This document shows positions 17,025-26,558 of a DNA stretch of 46,479 bases, piece by piece. The DNA comes from Streptococcus minor DSM 17118 (GTDB lineage: Bacteria > Bacillota > Bacilli > Lactobacillales > Streptococcaceae). How positions within the stretch are numbered: the stretch's first letter is position 1; every line of letters starts with the position of its first letter. The position numbers and the translations under genes were made by a program. The stretch covers positions 1 to 46,479 of the forward strand of contig NZ_AQYB01000024.1 in the NCBI RefSeq assembly GCF_000377005.1, given 5' to 3'. Under the pieces are notes generated by a model. The model did no database searches, was not told the origin of the DNA, and worked only from the letters and a program-made list of their open reading frames with translations.

Positions 17025-18302
17025 TTACCAATTTAAGTTCATCAAGTCGTTCATCTCCTGATAAGCTGTATCCACTCTAAGTTGAGTGGCTTCATCTAGT
17101 TGGTTACGATACTGACCACCTTCGATAAAGTCTTCCAAAATATAGGTCTGGTAGCTATAGAGTGGCTGGCCATTTTCAGCATAGCGTCCATTGGCCACTC
17201 GATTGACCCAAGTTGGTCGAGCATGTGCAGTCTGAATTGTGGTTCTACCGTCTTTTTTCTCGATCGTCACATCCATCAGCACACCTCGCTCAGTCCATTG
17301 AGCAGTAGGTACTCCATCCATAGTTTCTATCCGCTGGTTTGAGATGAAATTTCCCATGGAATAAACAATCAGCTTGCGTTGACCATCTTTTTCGACTACT
17401 TCAGTTGGCTCCGCAACATGAGGGTGTCCTCCAAAAACTAGATCAGCGCCCCATTCCACCATCTGGCGATAGAGAGTTTGCTGGTCCTGAGTGGGTTCTA
17501 ACTGATACTCCACACCCATTTGCGGCATGACAATCGTAATATCTGCCTCTTTTTCTGCCTGCTCAATCTCCAGCTGCATTTTTTCTAAGTTTAAATCGGA
17601 CAAGTAGCGTTCATACTCTTCTTGAGTCAAGTTTCCTTCCATGCCATTAAAACCATAAGCATAGGCCAAAATAGCTACCTTAATGCCATTGATTTCACGA
17701 ATTTGAAGTGGTGCGACTCCGCGATTTCCTTCAGGATAGACCCCTACAACCCCAATCCCTGCATCCGTAAATGCCTTGGAAGTTGAAATGAGTCCAGATA
17801 ATTGCGAATCTAAAATATGGTTATGAGCCAAATCCACCATATCATAGCCAGCTGCCTCTATCGCTGTTACCACATCAGCAGGGGCATTAAATAGAGGGTA
17901 GCCTGCCAAGGGAAAGTCTGGGGAGATTGTCCCTTCAAAGTCTGCTATAGCCAAGTCAGCCTGTTCAATCCAAGGCTTGACATAGGTAAAATTCTCACTA
18001 AAATCATAGGAACCATCTTCTTGCTTGGCACTCATGTAGAGCAGGTCATGATAAAGAAGGTCCCCGTGAGCCATAATTCGAGCTGTCTTATCTTTTCTTT
18101 CTTGTTGCGTACCCTTATCAGGAGCTGAACTCCTCTGACTGGTTTGACTACTTGGATTCTCGGTTGAACGCAAACCATGGTTAAATAAAAGGTAAATCGA
18201 ACCCAAAAAACTAAGAACCAAAAGAACGCCAGCTGCCCAGACGCCCCATCTTCTTTTTTGGTACCGTTTTCTTTTTCCAATGCGGTCATTTCTTCTTTTC
18301 AT
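17025..18302 (-). CDS. CapA-family membrane-anchored metallophosphoesterase-like protein
   Basis: A 425-residue protein with a strongly basic N-terminus and one membrane anchor (about 21-41), then a Ser/Gln-rich linker and an extracellular CapA domain (about 73-400). Metal-binding-type motifs are MAHGDLLYHD (78-86), DFEGT, DLAHNHILD and GGHPHV. CapA proteins take part in poly-gamma-glutamate export or capping in Bacillus; in streptococci the role of homologues is unclear, and no capB or capC gene is nearby. A wall or surface role is inferred. AGGAGAG precedes the ATG. It leads an operon with two HAD phosphatases. Confidence 0.85.
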   Translation of the reverse strand: MKRRNDRIGKRKRYQKRRWGVWAAGVLLVLSFLGSIYLLFNHGLRSTENPSSQTSQRSSAPDKGTQQERKDKTARIMAHGDLLYHDLLYMSAKQEDGSYDFSENFTYVKPWIEQADLAIADFEGTISPDFPLAGYPLFNAPADVVTAIEAAGYDMVDLAHNHILDSQLSGLISTSKAFTDAGIGVVGVYPEGNRGVAPLQIREINGIKVAILAYAYGFNGMEGNLTQEEYERYLSDLNLEKMQLEIEQAEKEADITIVMPQMGVEYQLEPTQDQQTLYRQMVEWGADLVFGGHPHVAEPTEVVEKDGQRKLIVYSMGNFISNQRIETMDGVPTAQWTERGVLMDVTIEKKDGRTTIQTAHARPTWVNRVANGRYAENGQPLYSYQTYILEDFIEGGQYRNQLDEATQLRVDTAYQEMNDLMNLNW

Positions 18303-18676
18303 TATACTCTCCTTGTTTCTTAATTAGTATAAGCTTTTTTCCAGTAAAAATCTAGGGGATTTGAGAAATCCCTTTAGAAAACTTCCCTAAATTAGAGCCA
18401 ATTACCTTGAAGCTATCCCACATCTCTGTGAATCATTTATTCAACATCACAAGAGTCAAAAGAACGTCAAATCCAGTGTGCACAGAAAAAAAGTTCTTTT
18501 TTGAAGATAAGACAGCAAGTTTTTTATAAACTGTAGAAGCAAGCCCTATTGCCAGTAGCCTACAAAACAATTCCTCATTTTCATTGTTGCTGAAATAGGA
18601 CAAAAAAGGTTTGCAAGCCACTAGTGCCCACAAACCTTCTTTTAAAATAAACATGCCTAGGCTAAAGTCGCTAGAT
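18303..18676. other. Intergenic region between pyrD and the capA-like gene
   Basis: No convincing gene. It holds the pyrD terminator (18603-18639), a 7-bp hairpin GGGATTT/AAATCCC at 18356-18372, and the capA-side -10 candidate TATACT (minus strand, near 18327-18332). A 73-codon minus-strand frame (18433-18654) starts inside the pyrD terminator without a ribosome site and is not called. Confidence 0.6.
18603..18639 (-). terminator. Terminator of pyrD
   Basis: Read on the minus strand, AAGGTTTG and CAAACCTT arms enclose an inner self-complementary CACTAGTG, followed by a T run (complement of 18602-18607). It starts 38 bp past the pyrD stop. Confidence 0.8.
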
Positions 18677-19612
18677 TTATTCTATGTACTGCAATTTCCC
18701 ACGGAAGTCATCCAATTTCTCATAACCCTTCTCTGCCATGATCGTCTTGAGTTCTTCTGTAATCCGCTGGAAAGACTCCATACCTTCTTTTTGCAAAGTA
18801 GTTCCTAGCTGAACCATACTCGCACCACAAAGAATGTGCTCAAAGGCATCACGACCTGTCAACACACCACCTGTTCCAATAATCTGAATTTCTGGTTTGA
18901 GTCGTTGATAAAAAGCATGGACATTGGCCAAGGCAGTCGGTTTAATGTACTCTCCACCAATGCCTCCAAAACCATTTTTAGGCTTGATGACGACAGATTC
19001 ATCCTCGATATATAGTCCATTTCCAATCGAGTTGACACAGTTAACAAAACGTAAAGGAAATTGATTGAAGATGGCTGCTGCTTGGTCAAAATGAACAATA
19101 TCAAAATAAGGAGGTAGCTTAATCCCCAAAGGTTTCGTGAAATACTGAAAAACTTCTGAGAGAATCTGTTCTGTCATCTCAAAATCATAGGCGATCTGTG
19201 GTTTTCCGGGAACATTGGGGCAGGACAGATTGAGCTCAACCAAGCCGTTAAAATTACTTGCTTCTACCTGTTTTAGGATTGTATGGGTCTCATTCGGCGA
19301 CATACCAACTAGAGAAAGGAAAAAGGTCCGTTCTGGCTCACGCTCCTGCAATTCCAAGAGGTAGTCCAAATAATATGTCAAGCCCTGATTAGGAAGCCCC
19401 ATAGAATTGATGGAACCCAGAGGGACATTTTGGTACCTAGGTTCTGGATTACCAGCTCGATAGTCTAAGGTTGCTGTCTTGGTTACAAAAGTTCCGGCAA
19501 CCGAGTCCTTGACCTCCTCTAACTCTTCCTTGGTCATACACCAAACTCCTGCTGCATTCATGAGGCAGTTGTCAAATTCAAAATCTCCCAGAACTGTTTT
19601 TGTCGAAACCAT
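18677..19612 (-). CDS. pyrD: Dihydroorotate dehydrogenase, class 1A
   Basis: A 311-residue cytosolic flavoenzyme that oxidises dihydroorotate to orotate in pyrimidine synthesis, with fumarate as acceptor in class 1A. The catalytic base is Cys131 in [13 protein letters not shown]; class 1B and class 2 enzymes differ here (class 2 uses Ser). FMN-site segments NSMGLPNQG and [12 protein letters not shown] are present. Length and motifs match the lactococcal PyrDA type. GGAGG precedes the ATG. No pyrK partner is nearby, as expected for class 1A, and no other pyr gene is adjacent. It is monocistronic with its own promoter and terminator. Confidence 0.96.
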   Translation of the reverse strand: MVSTKTVLGDFEFDNCLMNAAGVWCMTKEELEEVKDSVAGTFVTKTATLDYRAGNPEPRYQNVPLGSINSMGLPNQGLTYYLDYLLELQEREPERTFFLSLVGMSPNETHTILKQVEASNFNGLVELNLSCPNVPGKPQIAYDFEMTEQILSEVFQYFTKPLGIKLPPYFDIVHFDQAAAIFNQFPLRFVNCVNSIGNGLYIEDESVVIKPKNGFGGIGGEYIKPTALANVHAFYQRLKPEIQIIGTGGVLTGRDAFEHILCGASMVQLGTTLQKEGMESFQRITEELKTIMAEKGYEKLDDFRGKLQYIE

Positions 19613-19637
19613 CGTCTTCCTCCGTTTTTTTCTTTCT

Positions 19638-19646
19638 ATTATAGCA
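19638..19646 (-). promoter_or_regulatory. Extended -10 promoter of pyrD
   Basis: On the minus strand TGCTATAAT (hexamer 19638-19643) is a perfect extended -10 about 26 bp before the ATG; the -35 is poor. Confidence 0.6.
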
Positions 19647-19734
19647 TAAATTTGATTCTTTCATGCTTTTTCCCGAACTTTTCTATCCTTTCATATACTG
19701 ATACGCAGCTTTCTAAACATTTCGCTTTTTTTGC

Positions 19735-19763
19735 TTTACATTTGGAAATCATGGTGTTATAAT
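19735..19763 (+). promoter_or_regulatory. gdhA promoter
   Basis: TTTACA (19735-19740) and TATAAT (19758-19763) are 17 bp apart, with TG one base before the -10. This is a near-consensus sigma-A promoter, 62 bp before the ATG. Confidence 0.8.
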
Positions 19764-19771
19764 AATCAACA
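19755..19771 (+). promoter_or_regulatory. GlnR-like operator over the gdhA -10 box
   Basis: TGTTATAATAATCAACA fits the GlnR consensus TGTNA-N7-TNACA with one mismatch (C for T at position 13). It covers the -10, which suits repression under nitrogen excess. Confidence 0.55.
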
Positions 19772-19777
19772 GATATA

Positions 19778-19798
19778 TTAAATTGTCAGACAATTTAA
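19778..19798. promoter_or_regulatory. CodY-box-like palindrome downstream of the gdhA promoter
   Basis: Two perfect 10-bp arms, TTAAATTGTC and GACAATTTAA, flank one A. The 15-mer AATTGTCAGACAATT (19781-19795) matches the CodY consensus AATTTTCWGAAAATT at 13 of 15 positions. It lies about 15 bp past the -10, where a bound repressor would block transcription. Confidence 0.6.
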
Positions 19799-19825
19799 TA
19801 AATAAACATTACAAGAGGTGCTCTT

Positions 19826-21172
19826 ATGACAACAGCAAAAGCCTATATTCAATCTTCTTTTGAAGCAGTAAAAGCCCGCAACCCGCACGAAACAGAGTTT
19901 CTTCAGGCGGTGGAAGAATTGTTTGCCACCTTGGAGCCAGTCTTTGAAGCTCATCCAGAATACATCACAGAAAACATCCTAGCGCGTATCGTTGAACCAG
20001 AACGCATCATCAGCTTCCGTGTACCGTGGACTGACAAAGACGGTAATGTCCAAGTAAACCGTGGTTACCGTGTCCAGTTCAACTCAGCCGTTGGTCCATA
20101 TAAAGGCGGACTTCGTTTCCACCCAACTGTCAACCAATCCATTTTAAAATTCCTTGGTTTTGAACAAATCTTTAAAAATGTCTTGACTGGTTTACCAATC
20201 GGTGGTGGTAAGGGGGGGTCAGACTTTGACCCGAAAGGCAAGACAGATGCTGAAATCATGCGTTTCTGCCAAAGTTTCATGACTGAACTGCAAAAATACA
20301 TCGGTCCCTCGCTCGACGTTCCTGCTGGTGATATCGGTGTTGGTGGTCGTGAAATTGGTTACATGTATGGCCAATACAAACGCCTTCGCCAATTTGATGC
20401 AGGGGTCCTCACTGGTAAACCAATCAACTTTGGTGGCTCCCTCATCCGTCCGGAAGCAACAGGATACGGCCTGGTTTACTTCACAGACAATATGCTCCAA
20501 GCTAATGACAAATCCTTTAAAGACCAGACCGTTCTCATCTCTGGTTCAGGTAATGTAGCCCAATTCGCTGTCCAAAAAGCCACTGAACTTGGAGCTAAGG
20601 TCATCTCTGTTTCTGATTCAAATGGCTATGTCATCGATGAAACAGGCATCGACTTTGACCTCCTCTGTGACGTGAAAAACAATCGCCGCGCTCGCTTGAC
20701 CGAATATGCCGCTGAAAAAACGACAGCTCAATACTTTGAAGGTTCTGTCTGGAACTACGACGGTCATGTCGACATCGCCCTGCCATGTGCCACTCAAAAT
20801 GAAATCGACGGCAGCAAAGCTGCCAATCTCATCAAAAATGGCGTTTACTGTGTGGCCGAAGGTGCCAACATGCCATCAAACCTAGATGCCATAAAGACCT
20901 ACAAAGAAAATAATGTCCTCTACGGTTTGGCTAAAGCTGCTAATGCAGGAGGCGTAGCCGTATCTGCCCTTGAAATGAGTCAAAACAGTCTCCGCCTTTC
21001 ATGGACTCGTGAAGAAGTAGACGGTCGCCTCAAGGATATTATGGCCAACATCTTTGAAACAGCCAAAACAACCGCAGAAAAATACAACCTCGGTACAGAT
21101 TACCTAGCAGGCGCCAACATCGCAGCCTTCGAACGGATTGCTGACACCATGATTGCCCAAGGTTTGGTGTAA
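19826..21172 (+). CDS. gdhA: NADP-type glutamate dehydrogenase
   Basis: A 448-residue enzyme of the hexameric, anabolic GDH type. It aminates 2-oxoglutarate with ammonium and NADPH, giving glutamate. The active-site stretch KGGLRFHP...LTGLPIGGGKGG and PAGDIGVGGREIGYM are intact, and the dinucleotide fold begins at LISGSGNVAQFAVQ (about residue 238). Length matches bacterial GdhA. AAGAGGTG precedes the ATG. The promoter carries both a GlnR-like and a CodY-like site, consistent with known nitrogen control of this gene in streptococci. It is monocistronic with a strong terminator. Confidence 0.97.
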   Translation: MTTAKAYIQSSFEAVKARNPHETEFLQAVEELFATLEPVFEAHPEYITENILARIVEPERIISFRVPWTDKDGNVQVNRGYRVQFNSAVGPYKGGLRFHPTVNQSILKFLGFEQIFKNVLTGLPIGGGKGGSDFDPKGKTDAEIMRFCQSFMTELQKYIGPSLDVPAGDIGVGGREIGYMYGQYKRLRQFDAGVLTGKPINFGGSLIRPEATGYGLVYFTDNMLQANDKSFKDQTVLISGSGNVAQFAVQKATELGAKVISVSDSNGYVIDETGIDFDLLCDVKNNRRARLTEYAAEKTTAQYFEGSVWNYDGHVDIALPCATQNEIDGSKAANLIKNGVYCVAEGANMPSNLDAIKTYKENNVLYGLAKAANAGGVAVSALEMSQNSLRLSWTREEVDGRLKDIMANIFETAKTTAEKYNLGTDYLAGANIAAFERIADTMIAQGLV

Positions 21173-21182
21173 CCATAAAGAA

Positions 21183-21238
21183 AAGAACTCGTTTTTGAAT
21201 AACACCTTTAGGTGAAGTTCAAAAACGAGCTCTTTTTA
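21183..21238 (+). terminator. gdhA terminator (probably bidirectional)
   Basis: A long stem with arms CTCGTTTTTGAA and TTCAAAAACGAG, followed by CTCTTTTTATT. It also lies at the end of the convergent mscS-type gene. Confidence 0.85.
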
Positions 21239-21252
21239 TTAATAGCCGAAAA

Positions 21253-22104
21253 TTATTTCTTATTGCCTAGCATGATGCTGACTTGGGGCAACTCAATCCC
21301 AGCCTGAACCAAGGCCTCCTGGTAGAGACCATAGAAGGTATGATAAATATGATTTTGCTGGCCATTTTCAACCATAAACTGAATACGGTAAGAAAATTGT
21401 CCATTAGGTGAGGCCTGCGCACCTAGGATCAAGCAGTCCTTGATAACAGGATAATCTGACAGATACCGATCGTTTACTGCTCCAATCACTTGAGCCACCT
21501 TCTCCAAGTCTACCATTGGTGAGAGAGGGAGGTCAATTTGCGCCCGCATATTGCCACGTGATTTATTACTAACCACTAAAATGTTGCGATTTGGTATAAA
21601 GTGCAGGGTGCCATCCGCATCCCGAACCTGAGTAGTTCGGATACCGACACTGACAATCGTGCCCTCAATGGTGATTGGACCATTGGTCAAACAAACCATA
21701 TCTCCTACATCAAATTGATGTTCAATGAGAATAAAGAAGCCATTGACCAGATCGGATAAGAAACCTTGAGCTCCTAAACCTATCGCAACCCCAGCAATTC
21801 CAGCACCAGCTAATAAGCTAGATACAGGTAACCCTAAAATGCTCAACATCCAGTAAATCAGGATAAAGTATAGAGCATAATTGAGCATATTTTCCACTAG
21901 GCGCATGATGGTCTTCTGCCGCCCCTGATCCTGATTGGCTAGTTTCAATGAAGAGGTCAAGAGTTTCTTGATAGAGAAGTGGACTATCTTTTTGGCTAGG
22001 AAAAATACAATACAAAGCAAAAGAAGGGATAAGGCTTTGCTAAAAAAGGAAAGGAGTAACGCATCCAGATTAAACTGGGAAAAGTATTTTTGTAAAAAAG
22101 TCAT
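21253..22104 (-). CDS. MscS-type small-conductance mechanosensitive channel
   Basis: A 283-residue membrane protein. TM1 is at about 21-43, TM2 at about 75-93, and the pore helix TM3 at about 97-125 (SSLLAGAGIAGVAIGLGAQGF) with the Gly/Ala packing pattern of MscS. The beta domain follows (FDVGDMVCL...GTIVSVGIRTTQVRDADGTLHFIPN). Such channels release solutes on hypo-osmotic shock. Length matches MscS (about 286). It has an extended -10 promoter (TGTTATAAT, minus strand, hexamer 22139-22144) immediately after the msrAB terminator. Confidence 0.93.
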   Translation of the reverse strand: MTFLQKYFSQFNLDALLLSFFSKALSLLLLCIVFFLAKKIVHFSIKKLLTSSLKLANQDQGRQKTIMRLVENMLNYALYFILIYWMLSILGLPVSSLLAGAGIAGVAIGLGAQGFLSDLVNGFFILIEHQFDVGDMVCLTNGPITIEGTIVSVGIRTTQVRDADGTLHFIPNRNILVVSNKSRGNMRAQIDLPLSPMVDLEKVAQVIGAVNDRYLSDYPVIKDCLILGAQASPNGQFSYRIQFMVENGQQNHIYHTFYGLYQEALVQAGIELPQVSIMLGNKK

Positions 22105-22158
22105 ATTATTCTTTCTGCATTCAGTTCATTTTTCCATTATTATAACAAAAATTTTTGC

Positions 22159-22192
22159 AAAAAGGTCCGAGAAAACCATCTCGAACCTTTTT
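22159..22192 (-). terminator. msrAB terminator
   Basis: AAAAAGGT and ACCTTTTT outer arms with a CGAGA/TCTCG inner stem and one mismatch, 5 bp past the msrAB stop; a T run follows on the minus strand. Confidence 0.8.
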
Positions 22193-22196
22193 CTGT

Positions 22197-23144
22197 TTAT
22201 ATTTCTAGAAGACTTAAAAAACCACCATAGCCTGCTGATTCCATCTCCTCGCGAGGAATAAAGCGTAGGGCTGCCGAATTGATACAGTAGCGCAGACCTC
22301 CCCTATCGCTAGGGCCATCATCAAAAACATGGCCTAAGTGAGCATGGCCTGCTCGGCTTTTAACTTCAATCCGATTCATACCGTGGGATAGATCTTGAAC
22401 ATAAAGAGCTACTTCTTTGGAGATAGGTTTGGTAAAGGAAGGCCAACCGCATCCCGAATCAAACTTATCTGTTGAGAGAAAGAGCGGCTCACCTGTCGTA
22501 ATATCCACATAAATTCCTGCCTCATCGTTTTCCCAGAAAGCATTGGCAAAGGGCCTTTCAGTCGCTGCTTCCTGTGTCACAGCATACTGCTCAGGAGTCA
22601 AATCAGCTCGTAACTGCGCATCAGCTGGTTTTTGGTAGTCCTTTGCATCAATGACTGGAATTTGAGACTGACTAACATCGATATGGCAATAGCCTGTAGG
22701 GTTTTTCTTCAGATAATCTTGATGATACTCTTCTGCATCGATGAAATGCCGTAAGGGCTCTAACTCTACAGCCAAGGAACCACGCCCAAACTGCTCCTCT
22801 TGCTGGGTCATGACTGCTTGAATTTCTGCTAAATCAGCCTCCTCTGTATAATAGATACCCGTCCGATATTGGCGACCCTTATCTGGCCCCTGCTGGTTGA
22901 TAGAAAAAGGATCAATCACTCGGAAATAGTAGAGTAAGACTTCCCGTAGTTGAATCACTTCTGGAGCATAACGAACCAAGACTGTTTCTGCATGATCTGT
23001 CTGCTTGAGTAGCTGATAGGAAGTCGTTTCGACCTGACCATTGGCATAACCTACTTGCGTTTCCAAAACGCCTTCAATCTGTGAAAAATATTCTTCCAGA
23101 CCCCAAAAACAACCACCTGCGAGATAGATTTCTTTGATTGGCAT
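22197..23144 (-). CDS. msrAB: Peptide methionine sulfoxide reductase MsrA-MsrB fusion
   Basis: I start at ATG 23144 ([10 protein letters not shown]), with AAAGGA upstream. An earlier in-frame TTG lies inside the trxA terminator and is rejected. The 315-residue protein joins MsrA (about 1-165, catalytic Cys12 in GGCFWG), which reduces methionine-S-sulfoxide, to MsrB (about 175-315, catalytic Cys287 in RYCIN; resolving Cys in SGCGWPSF), which reduces the R form. It has no signal peptide or anchor, so it is the cytoplasmic type rather than the membrane MsrAB2 type. Thioredoxin, its usual reductant, is encoded directly upstream; a terminator hairpin separates the two. Confidence 0.95.
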   Translation of the reverse strand: MPIKEIYLAGGCFWGLEEYFSQIEGVLETQVGYANGQVETTSYQLLKQTDHAETVLVRYAPEVIQLREVLLYYFRVIDPFSINQQGPDKGRQYRTGIYYTEEADLAEIQAVMTQQEEQFGRGSLAVELEPLRHFIDAEEYHQDYLKKNPTGYCHIDVSQSQIPVIDAKDYQKPADAQLRADLTPEQYAVTQEAATERPFANAFWENDEAGIYVDITTGEPLFLSTDKFDSGCGWPSFTKPISKEVALYVQDLSHGMNRIEVKSRAGHAHLGHVFDDGPSDRGGLRYCINSAALRFIPREEMESAGYGGFLSLLEI

Positions 23145-23161
23145 AACCGTTTCCTTTCTTT

Positions 23162-23190
23162 CAAAAAAAACTCGGATCAAGTCCGAGTTT
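23162..23190 (-). terminator. Terminator or attenuator between trxA and msrAB
   Basis: AAACTCGGA and TCCGAGTTT form a perfect 9-bp stem with loop CTTGA (minus strand), followed by TTTTT. It ends only about 18 nt before the msrAB ATG, so msrAB must be transcribed by read-through or from a start near the hairpin. Confidence 0.85.
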
Positions 23191-23194
23191 GTGC

Positions 23195-23509
23195 TTAGCC
23201 GATTTCAGCTAAAATCGCCAAAATTTGTGCTTTTGAGTGGACACCAGCCACTTGCTTCACTACTTGTCCATCTTTTTTGAACATGAGAGTTGGGATAGAC
23301 ATGATGCCAAATTGACGAGCTGTTTCAGGATTTTCATCTACATCCATTTTAAAGATACGCAATTCATCTTCATCCACTTCTGAAGCTAGCTGTTCCAAGA
23401 TGGGTGCTTGCATGCGACAAGGACCACACCAAGTTGCCCAAAAATCAATCAAGACTACTCCTTCTTTTGTTTCTTCTACAAAGTTTGCATCTGTAATTGC
23501 TTGAACCAT
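23195..23509 (-). CDS. trxA: Thioredoxin
   Basis: A 104-residue thioredoxin with the active site [10 protein letters not shown] (Cys28, Cys31) and the cis-proline loop [10 protein letters not shown]. It reduces disulfides in cytoplasmic proteins, including the MsrAB enzyme encoded next. Length is typical. It has a good promoter (TTGGAA, 17-bp spacer, TAGAAT) and a terminator just past its stop that also affects msrAB. Confidence 0.96.
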   Translation of the reverse strand: MVQAITDANFVEETKEGVVLIDFWATWCGPCRMQAPILEQLASEVDEDELRIFKMDVDENPETARQFGIMSIPTLMFKKDGQVVKQVAGVHSKAQILAILAEIG

Positions 23510-23542
23510 TATGTTTCTCCGTTTCTACTTATTTGTACTATT

Positions 23543-23571
23543 ATTCTACACCAAAAAGTTTTTTTTTCCAA
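23543..23571 (-). promoter_or_regulatory. trxA promoter
   Basis: On the minus strand TTGGAA (23566-23571), a 17-bp spacer, and TAGAAT (23543-23548), about 33 bp before the trxA ATG. Confidence 0.6.
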
Positions 23572-23648
23572 AAATTTGCTACGGTTTTGAGTGGACGACG
23601 ACTAGACCAAATGCTAGAATAAAACAAAGATAGCTGAAAGGATATTTT

Positions 23649-24143
23649 ATGACAAGCATTTATCGTTTTAGTGTGCAGGCCCAAGACGGTAGTCTCATCT
23701 CCCTCTCTGACTACCGTGGCAAAGTCTTACTGGTGGTCAATACCGCTACCGCATGCGGACTAACACCCCAATACCAAGGTTTACAAGAGCTTTATGATAC
23801 CTACCAAAAACAGGGGTTTGAGGTACTGGATTTTCCTTGCAACCAGTTTCTTCATCAGGCACCTGGCACTGCTGATGAAATCAATGACTTCTGCAGTCTT
23901 CACTACCGAACTACTTTTCCCAGATTTGCCAAAATCAAGGTTAATGGCAAGGAAGCTGACCCTCTATATACCTGGCTCAAATCTGAAAAATCTGGTCCCT
24001 TAGGAAAGGCTATCGAATGGAATTTTGCCAAATTTTTGATTGACCGAGAAGGCCATGTTGTCAACCGTTTTTCTGCCAAAACTGCCCCAAAAGACTTAGA
24101 AGAAGCTATTCAGAAATGTTTGGTAAACATGATCAACTACTAA
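23649..24143 (+). CDS. gpx: Glutathione peroxidase family thiol peroxidase
   Basis: A 164-residue peroxidase. The peroxidatic Cys36 lies in NTATACGLTPQY, where animal enzymes have selenocysteine. A second Cys64 in DFPCNQF sits at the place of the resolving Cys of thioredoxin-dependent members. Gln70 and the WNFAKF Trp complete the catalytic set. The usual NQFGGQEPG loop reads NQFLHQAPG, a mild variant that keeps the Gln. With trxA divergent next door, thioredoxin is the likely reductant (inference). GAAAGG precedes the ATG. Confidence 0.92.
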   Translation: MTSIYRFSVQAQDGSLISLSDYRGKVLLVVNTATACGLTPQYQGLQELYDTYQKQGFEVLDFPCNQFLHQAPGTADEINDFCSLHYRTTFPRFAKIKVNGKEADPLYTWLKSEKSGPLGKAIEWNFAKFLIDREGHVVNRFSAKTAPKDLEEAIQKCLVNMINY

Positions 24144-24146
24144 CAT

Positions 24147-24178
24147 AAAATAGCCATACTCTATATGGCTATTTTGTA
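24147..24178. terminator. Bidirectional terminator between gpx and mutS2
   Basis: A perfect 12-bp stem AAAATAGCCATA/TATGGCTATTTT with loop CTCTA and T-rich flanks on both strands. Confidence 0.88.
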
Positions 24179-24180
24179 TT

Positions 24181-26517
24181 TTATTTAAACGTTACAATCG
24201 TACAACCTGAACCGCCTGCATTCTGTGGTGCATAGCCAAATTCCTTTACGTTACGATTGCTGCGGAGGTACTTGGTGACGGCCTCGCGAATAACGCCTGT
24301 TCCGATACCATGAACAATGTCGACCTGAGACATGTTGTTGAGGAGGGCCTGGTCAATAAATTCATCCAATTCCTGCATGGCTTCTTCATAGCGCTTGCCA
24401 CGTAGGTCTAGGCGAGCCCGAGGCCCCTTTCCACTTGTTTTCTTGACAACATGGATTTGTTTCGGTTGTGGCTGATTATCTTTTTCTGCCTTAATAAGAC
24501 CAAATTCATCGCGTTTTAGAGTCATCTTGATGAGACCGACCTGTGCCTCCCAACGACCATCCTTGAGTTGGTTGATGAGAGTCCCTCGTTGCCCATAAGC
24601 TGTTACTAAAATTTCATCTCCCACCTTGGCCGCTCGCTCGGCCTTAGCTTTTTTCAGGACCTTGTTTTTTGATAAATCCACTACATTAGGTGCTAGTTTT
24701 TTCAGCTGGCTCTTGGCTTCAATAATCTGATGGGGCTTGAGACTGGCTTGTTCATGGAGGTTTTTGAGAATGTCCTCACTCTCAGACAGAGCCAAGTCTA
24801 CTATTTCCTGAGCCTCTACTCGAGCCTTGTTGAGAAGATTCTCGCGCTCACGATTGAGTTCATCATAAAGCTTGCGTAGAACACGGTTCATCTTGAGGTT
24901 TTCCTGTTCCACATCTCGGATATGGTCCAGGCGTTTACGGCTCTCTACTGTCTGCTTTTCTAAACGCTCGATGACCCGATTGACATCACTATCTGTATCT
25001 GTCCAATCCTTAGCTGACTGGATGACGATTTCCGCTAAACCGAGTCTACGAGCAATTTCAAAAGCATTGGATCGTCCAGGAACTCCCTGCATAAAGCGAT
25101 AAGTCGGACGCAGGCTATCTGTATCAAATTCCATGCTGGCATTCTCCACCTCAGGAGTCTCAATCCCATAGGCCTTGAGCTCTGGGTAATGGGTTGTCGC
25201 CATGGTTTTGATGCCACGAAGGCGCAAATCATCTAAGATAGCCATGGCTAAGGACGCCCCCTCTTGTGGATCTGTTCCCGCCCCCAACTCATCAAAGAGA
25301 ACCAAGGAATTCTCATCCGCATGCTTCATGATTTCCACGATATGGGTCATGTGGCTAGAAAAAGTTGATAAGCTCTGCTCAATTGACTGCTCATCCCCAA
25401 TATCAGCAAAAATGTTGTTGAAAACAGCTACCCGGCTCCCCTTATCAGCCAAGATAGGCAGACCCGATTGAGCCATCAGATGGGTCAGACCTAAGGTTTT
25501 GAGCATGATGGTTTTTCCACCTGTATTGGGACCAGTCATGACAATGACCTTGAGTTGGCTTCCAAAGGTTAAATCATTGGCAACGGGGTTACTAATCAAG
25601 GGGTGACGGACATTGAGAAGGGCGATATCTTGCCTATCAGACAAGGCTGGCACAACCGCATCATAAGCACGAGCAAAAAGATGCTTGGCCCGCACTAAAT
25701 CCAAATGTCCAATAATCCAAGCATTGTTACCAATGATGCCGCTGTGCGGCCTAAGGAGACGTGACATCTCTCGTAAAATCCGAGCAATTTCATGCCGTTC
25801 CTCAGCTCGTAAATGAGTAACTTCCTCGTTGAGACTAACCACTGCTCGTGGCTCGATATATACTGTCGAGCCTGAGGATGAAATATCATGAACAATCCCT
25901 GCCACTCGGTTGCGGTAGGTATTTTTCACAGGAAGGACATTGCGGCCATTTCTACTGGCCAAAAGGGTGTCCGATAACATATCCGCCTTGGTCTTGAGTA
26001 AATCCTGAAGAACTTGGCGAACTTGACTTTCCTTTTCTTGAATCTGGCGACGAATTTTCAGTAATTCTTCACTGGCAAAATCCTCTATAAAACCACCATC
26101 ATGGACAGCCATCAAGGCTCCTTGCAAATTTGGGAAGGTCTCCATTTTTTCAAAGAGTGTATCTAGCTGTCTTAGTTGGACATTTTCTAGATTGGCATAG
26201 AAATCAGCCAGTTCTTTGGAAACAGTTAGCACCCGCTTAACAGCGAGCAATTCGGTGATATTGAGGTCTGCTTCCAAGTCTAGTCGGCGCATAGCCGGAC
26301 CAATCTCCTGTGTCGCTCCCAGTGTAAAATGAGGATAATGGACAAAGAGATCCGCCATATCCTTTAGCTCATCAAAGGCCTGTTGGATGCGACTGAGCTC
26401 TACCATTGGGCCGATGCCCTGTAACTCCTTTTTACCCTGTTCCGTTACTACCAGAGGTTCCAAAAGACTTCGAACCTTATCAAATTCCAAGATTTCTAAA
26501 ATATTTTTGTTCATCAT
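24181..26517 (-). CDS. mutS2: MutS2 endonuclease/ATPase
   Basis: A 778-residue MutS2. It has the MutS core and clamp, Walker A GPNTGGKT at 329-336, Walker [17 protein letters not shown], a long coiled-coil region (about 505-600), a KOW-like segment ([15 protein letters not shown]), and a C-terminal Smr nuclease domain (about 705-778, [11 protein letters not shown]...[12 protein letters not shown]). It lacks the mismatch-recognition N-terminal domain of MutS1, as usual. MutS2 proteins act on recombination intermediates and, in Bacillus, on stalled ribosomes. ATG 26517 or the next ATG (26514) may be the true start. It follows zapA and cvpA in one operon, a common Firmicute order. Confidence 0.96.
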   Translation of the reverse strand: MMNKNILEILEFDKVRSLLEPLVVTEQGKKELQGIGPMVELSRIQQAFDELKDMADLFVHYPHFTLGATQEIGPAMRRLDLEADLNITELLAVKRVLTVSKELADFYANLENVQLRQLDTLFEKMETFPNLQGALMAVHDGGFIEDFASEELLKIRRQIQEKESQVRQVLQDLLKTKADMLSDTLLASRNGRNVLPVKNTYRNRVAGIVHDISSSGSTVYIEPRAVVSLNEEVTHLRAEERHEIARILREMSRLLRPHSGIIGNNAWIIGHLDLVRAKHLFARAYDAVVPALSDRQDIALLNVRHPLISNPVANDLTFGSQLKVIVMTGPNTGGKTIMLKTLGLTHLMAQSGLPILADKGSRVAVFNNIFADIGDEQSIEQSLSTFSSHMTHIVEIMKHADENSLVLFDELGAGTDPQEGASLAMAILDDLRLRGIKTMATTHYPELKAYGIETPEVENASMEFDTDSLRPTYRFMQGVPGRSNAFEIARRLGLAEIVIQSAKDWTDTDSDVNRVIERLEKQTVESRKRLDHIRDVEQENLKMNRVLRKLYDELNRERENLLNKARVEAQEIVDLALSESEDILKNLHEQASLKPHQIIEAKSQLKKLAPNVVDLSKNKVLKKAKAERAAKVGDEILVTAYGQRGTLINQLKDGRWEAQVGLIKMTLKRDEFGLIKAEKDNQPQPKQIHVVKKTSGKGPRARLDLRGKRYEEAMQELDEFIDQALLNNMSQVDIVHGIGTGVIREAVTKYLRSNRNVKEFGYAPQNAGGSGCTIVTFK

Positions 26518-26534
26518 TTTGATTTCTACTTACT

Positions 26535-26558
26535 AAAAAGAGCAAGGCTTAGCCTTAC
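26535..26558 (-). terminator. Weak hairpin between cvpA and mutS2
   Basis: On the minus strand GTAAGG-CTAAG-CCTTGC followed by TCTTTTT overlaps the cvpA stop. It is short and may only tune mutS2 expression. Confidence 0.35.

Noticed and set aside
18433..18654. A 73-codon minus-strand frame between pyrD and the capA-like gene
   Set aside because: Its start lies inside the pyrD terminator, there is no Shine-Dalgarno, and no recognisable domain.
23649..24143. Selenocysteine in the glutathione peroxidase
   Set aside because: The codon at residue 36 is TGC (Cys), with no in-frame TGA.
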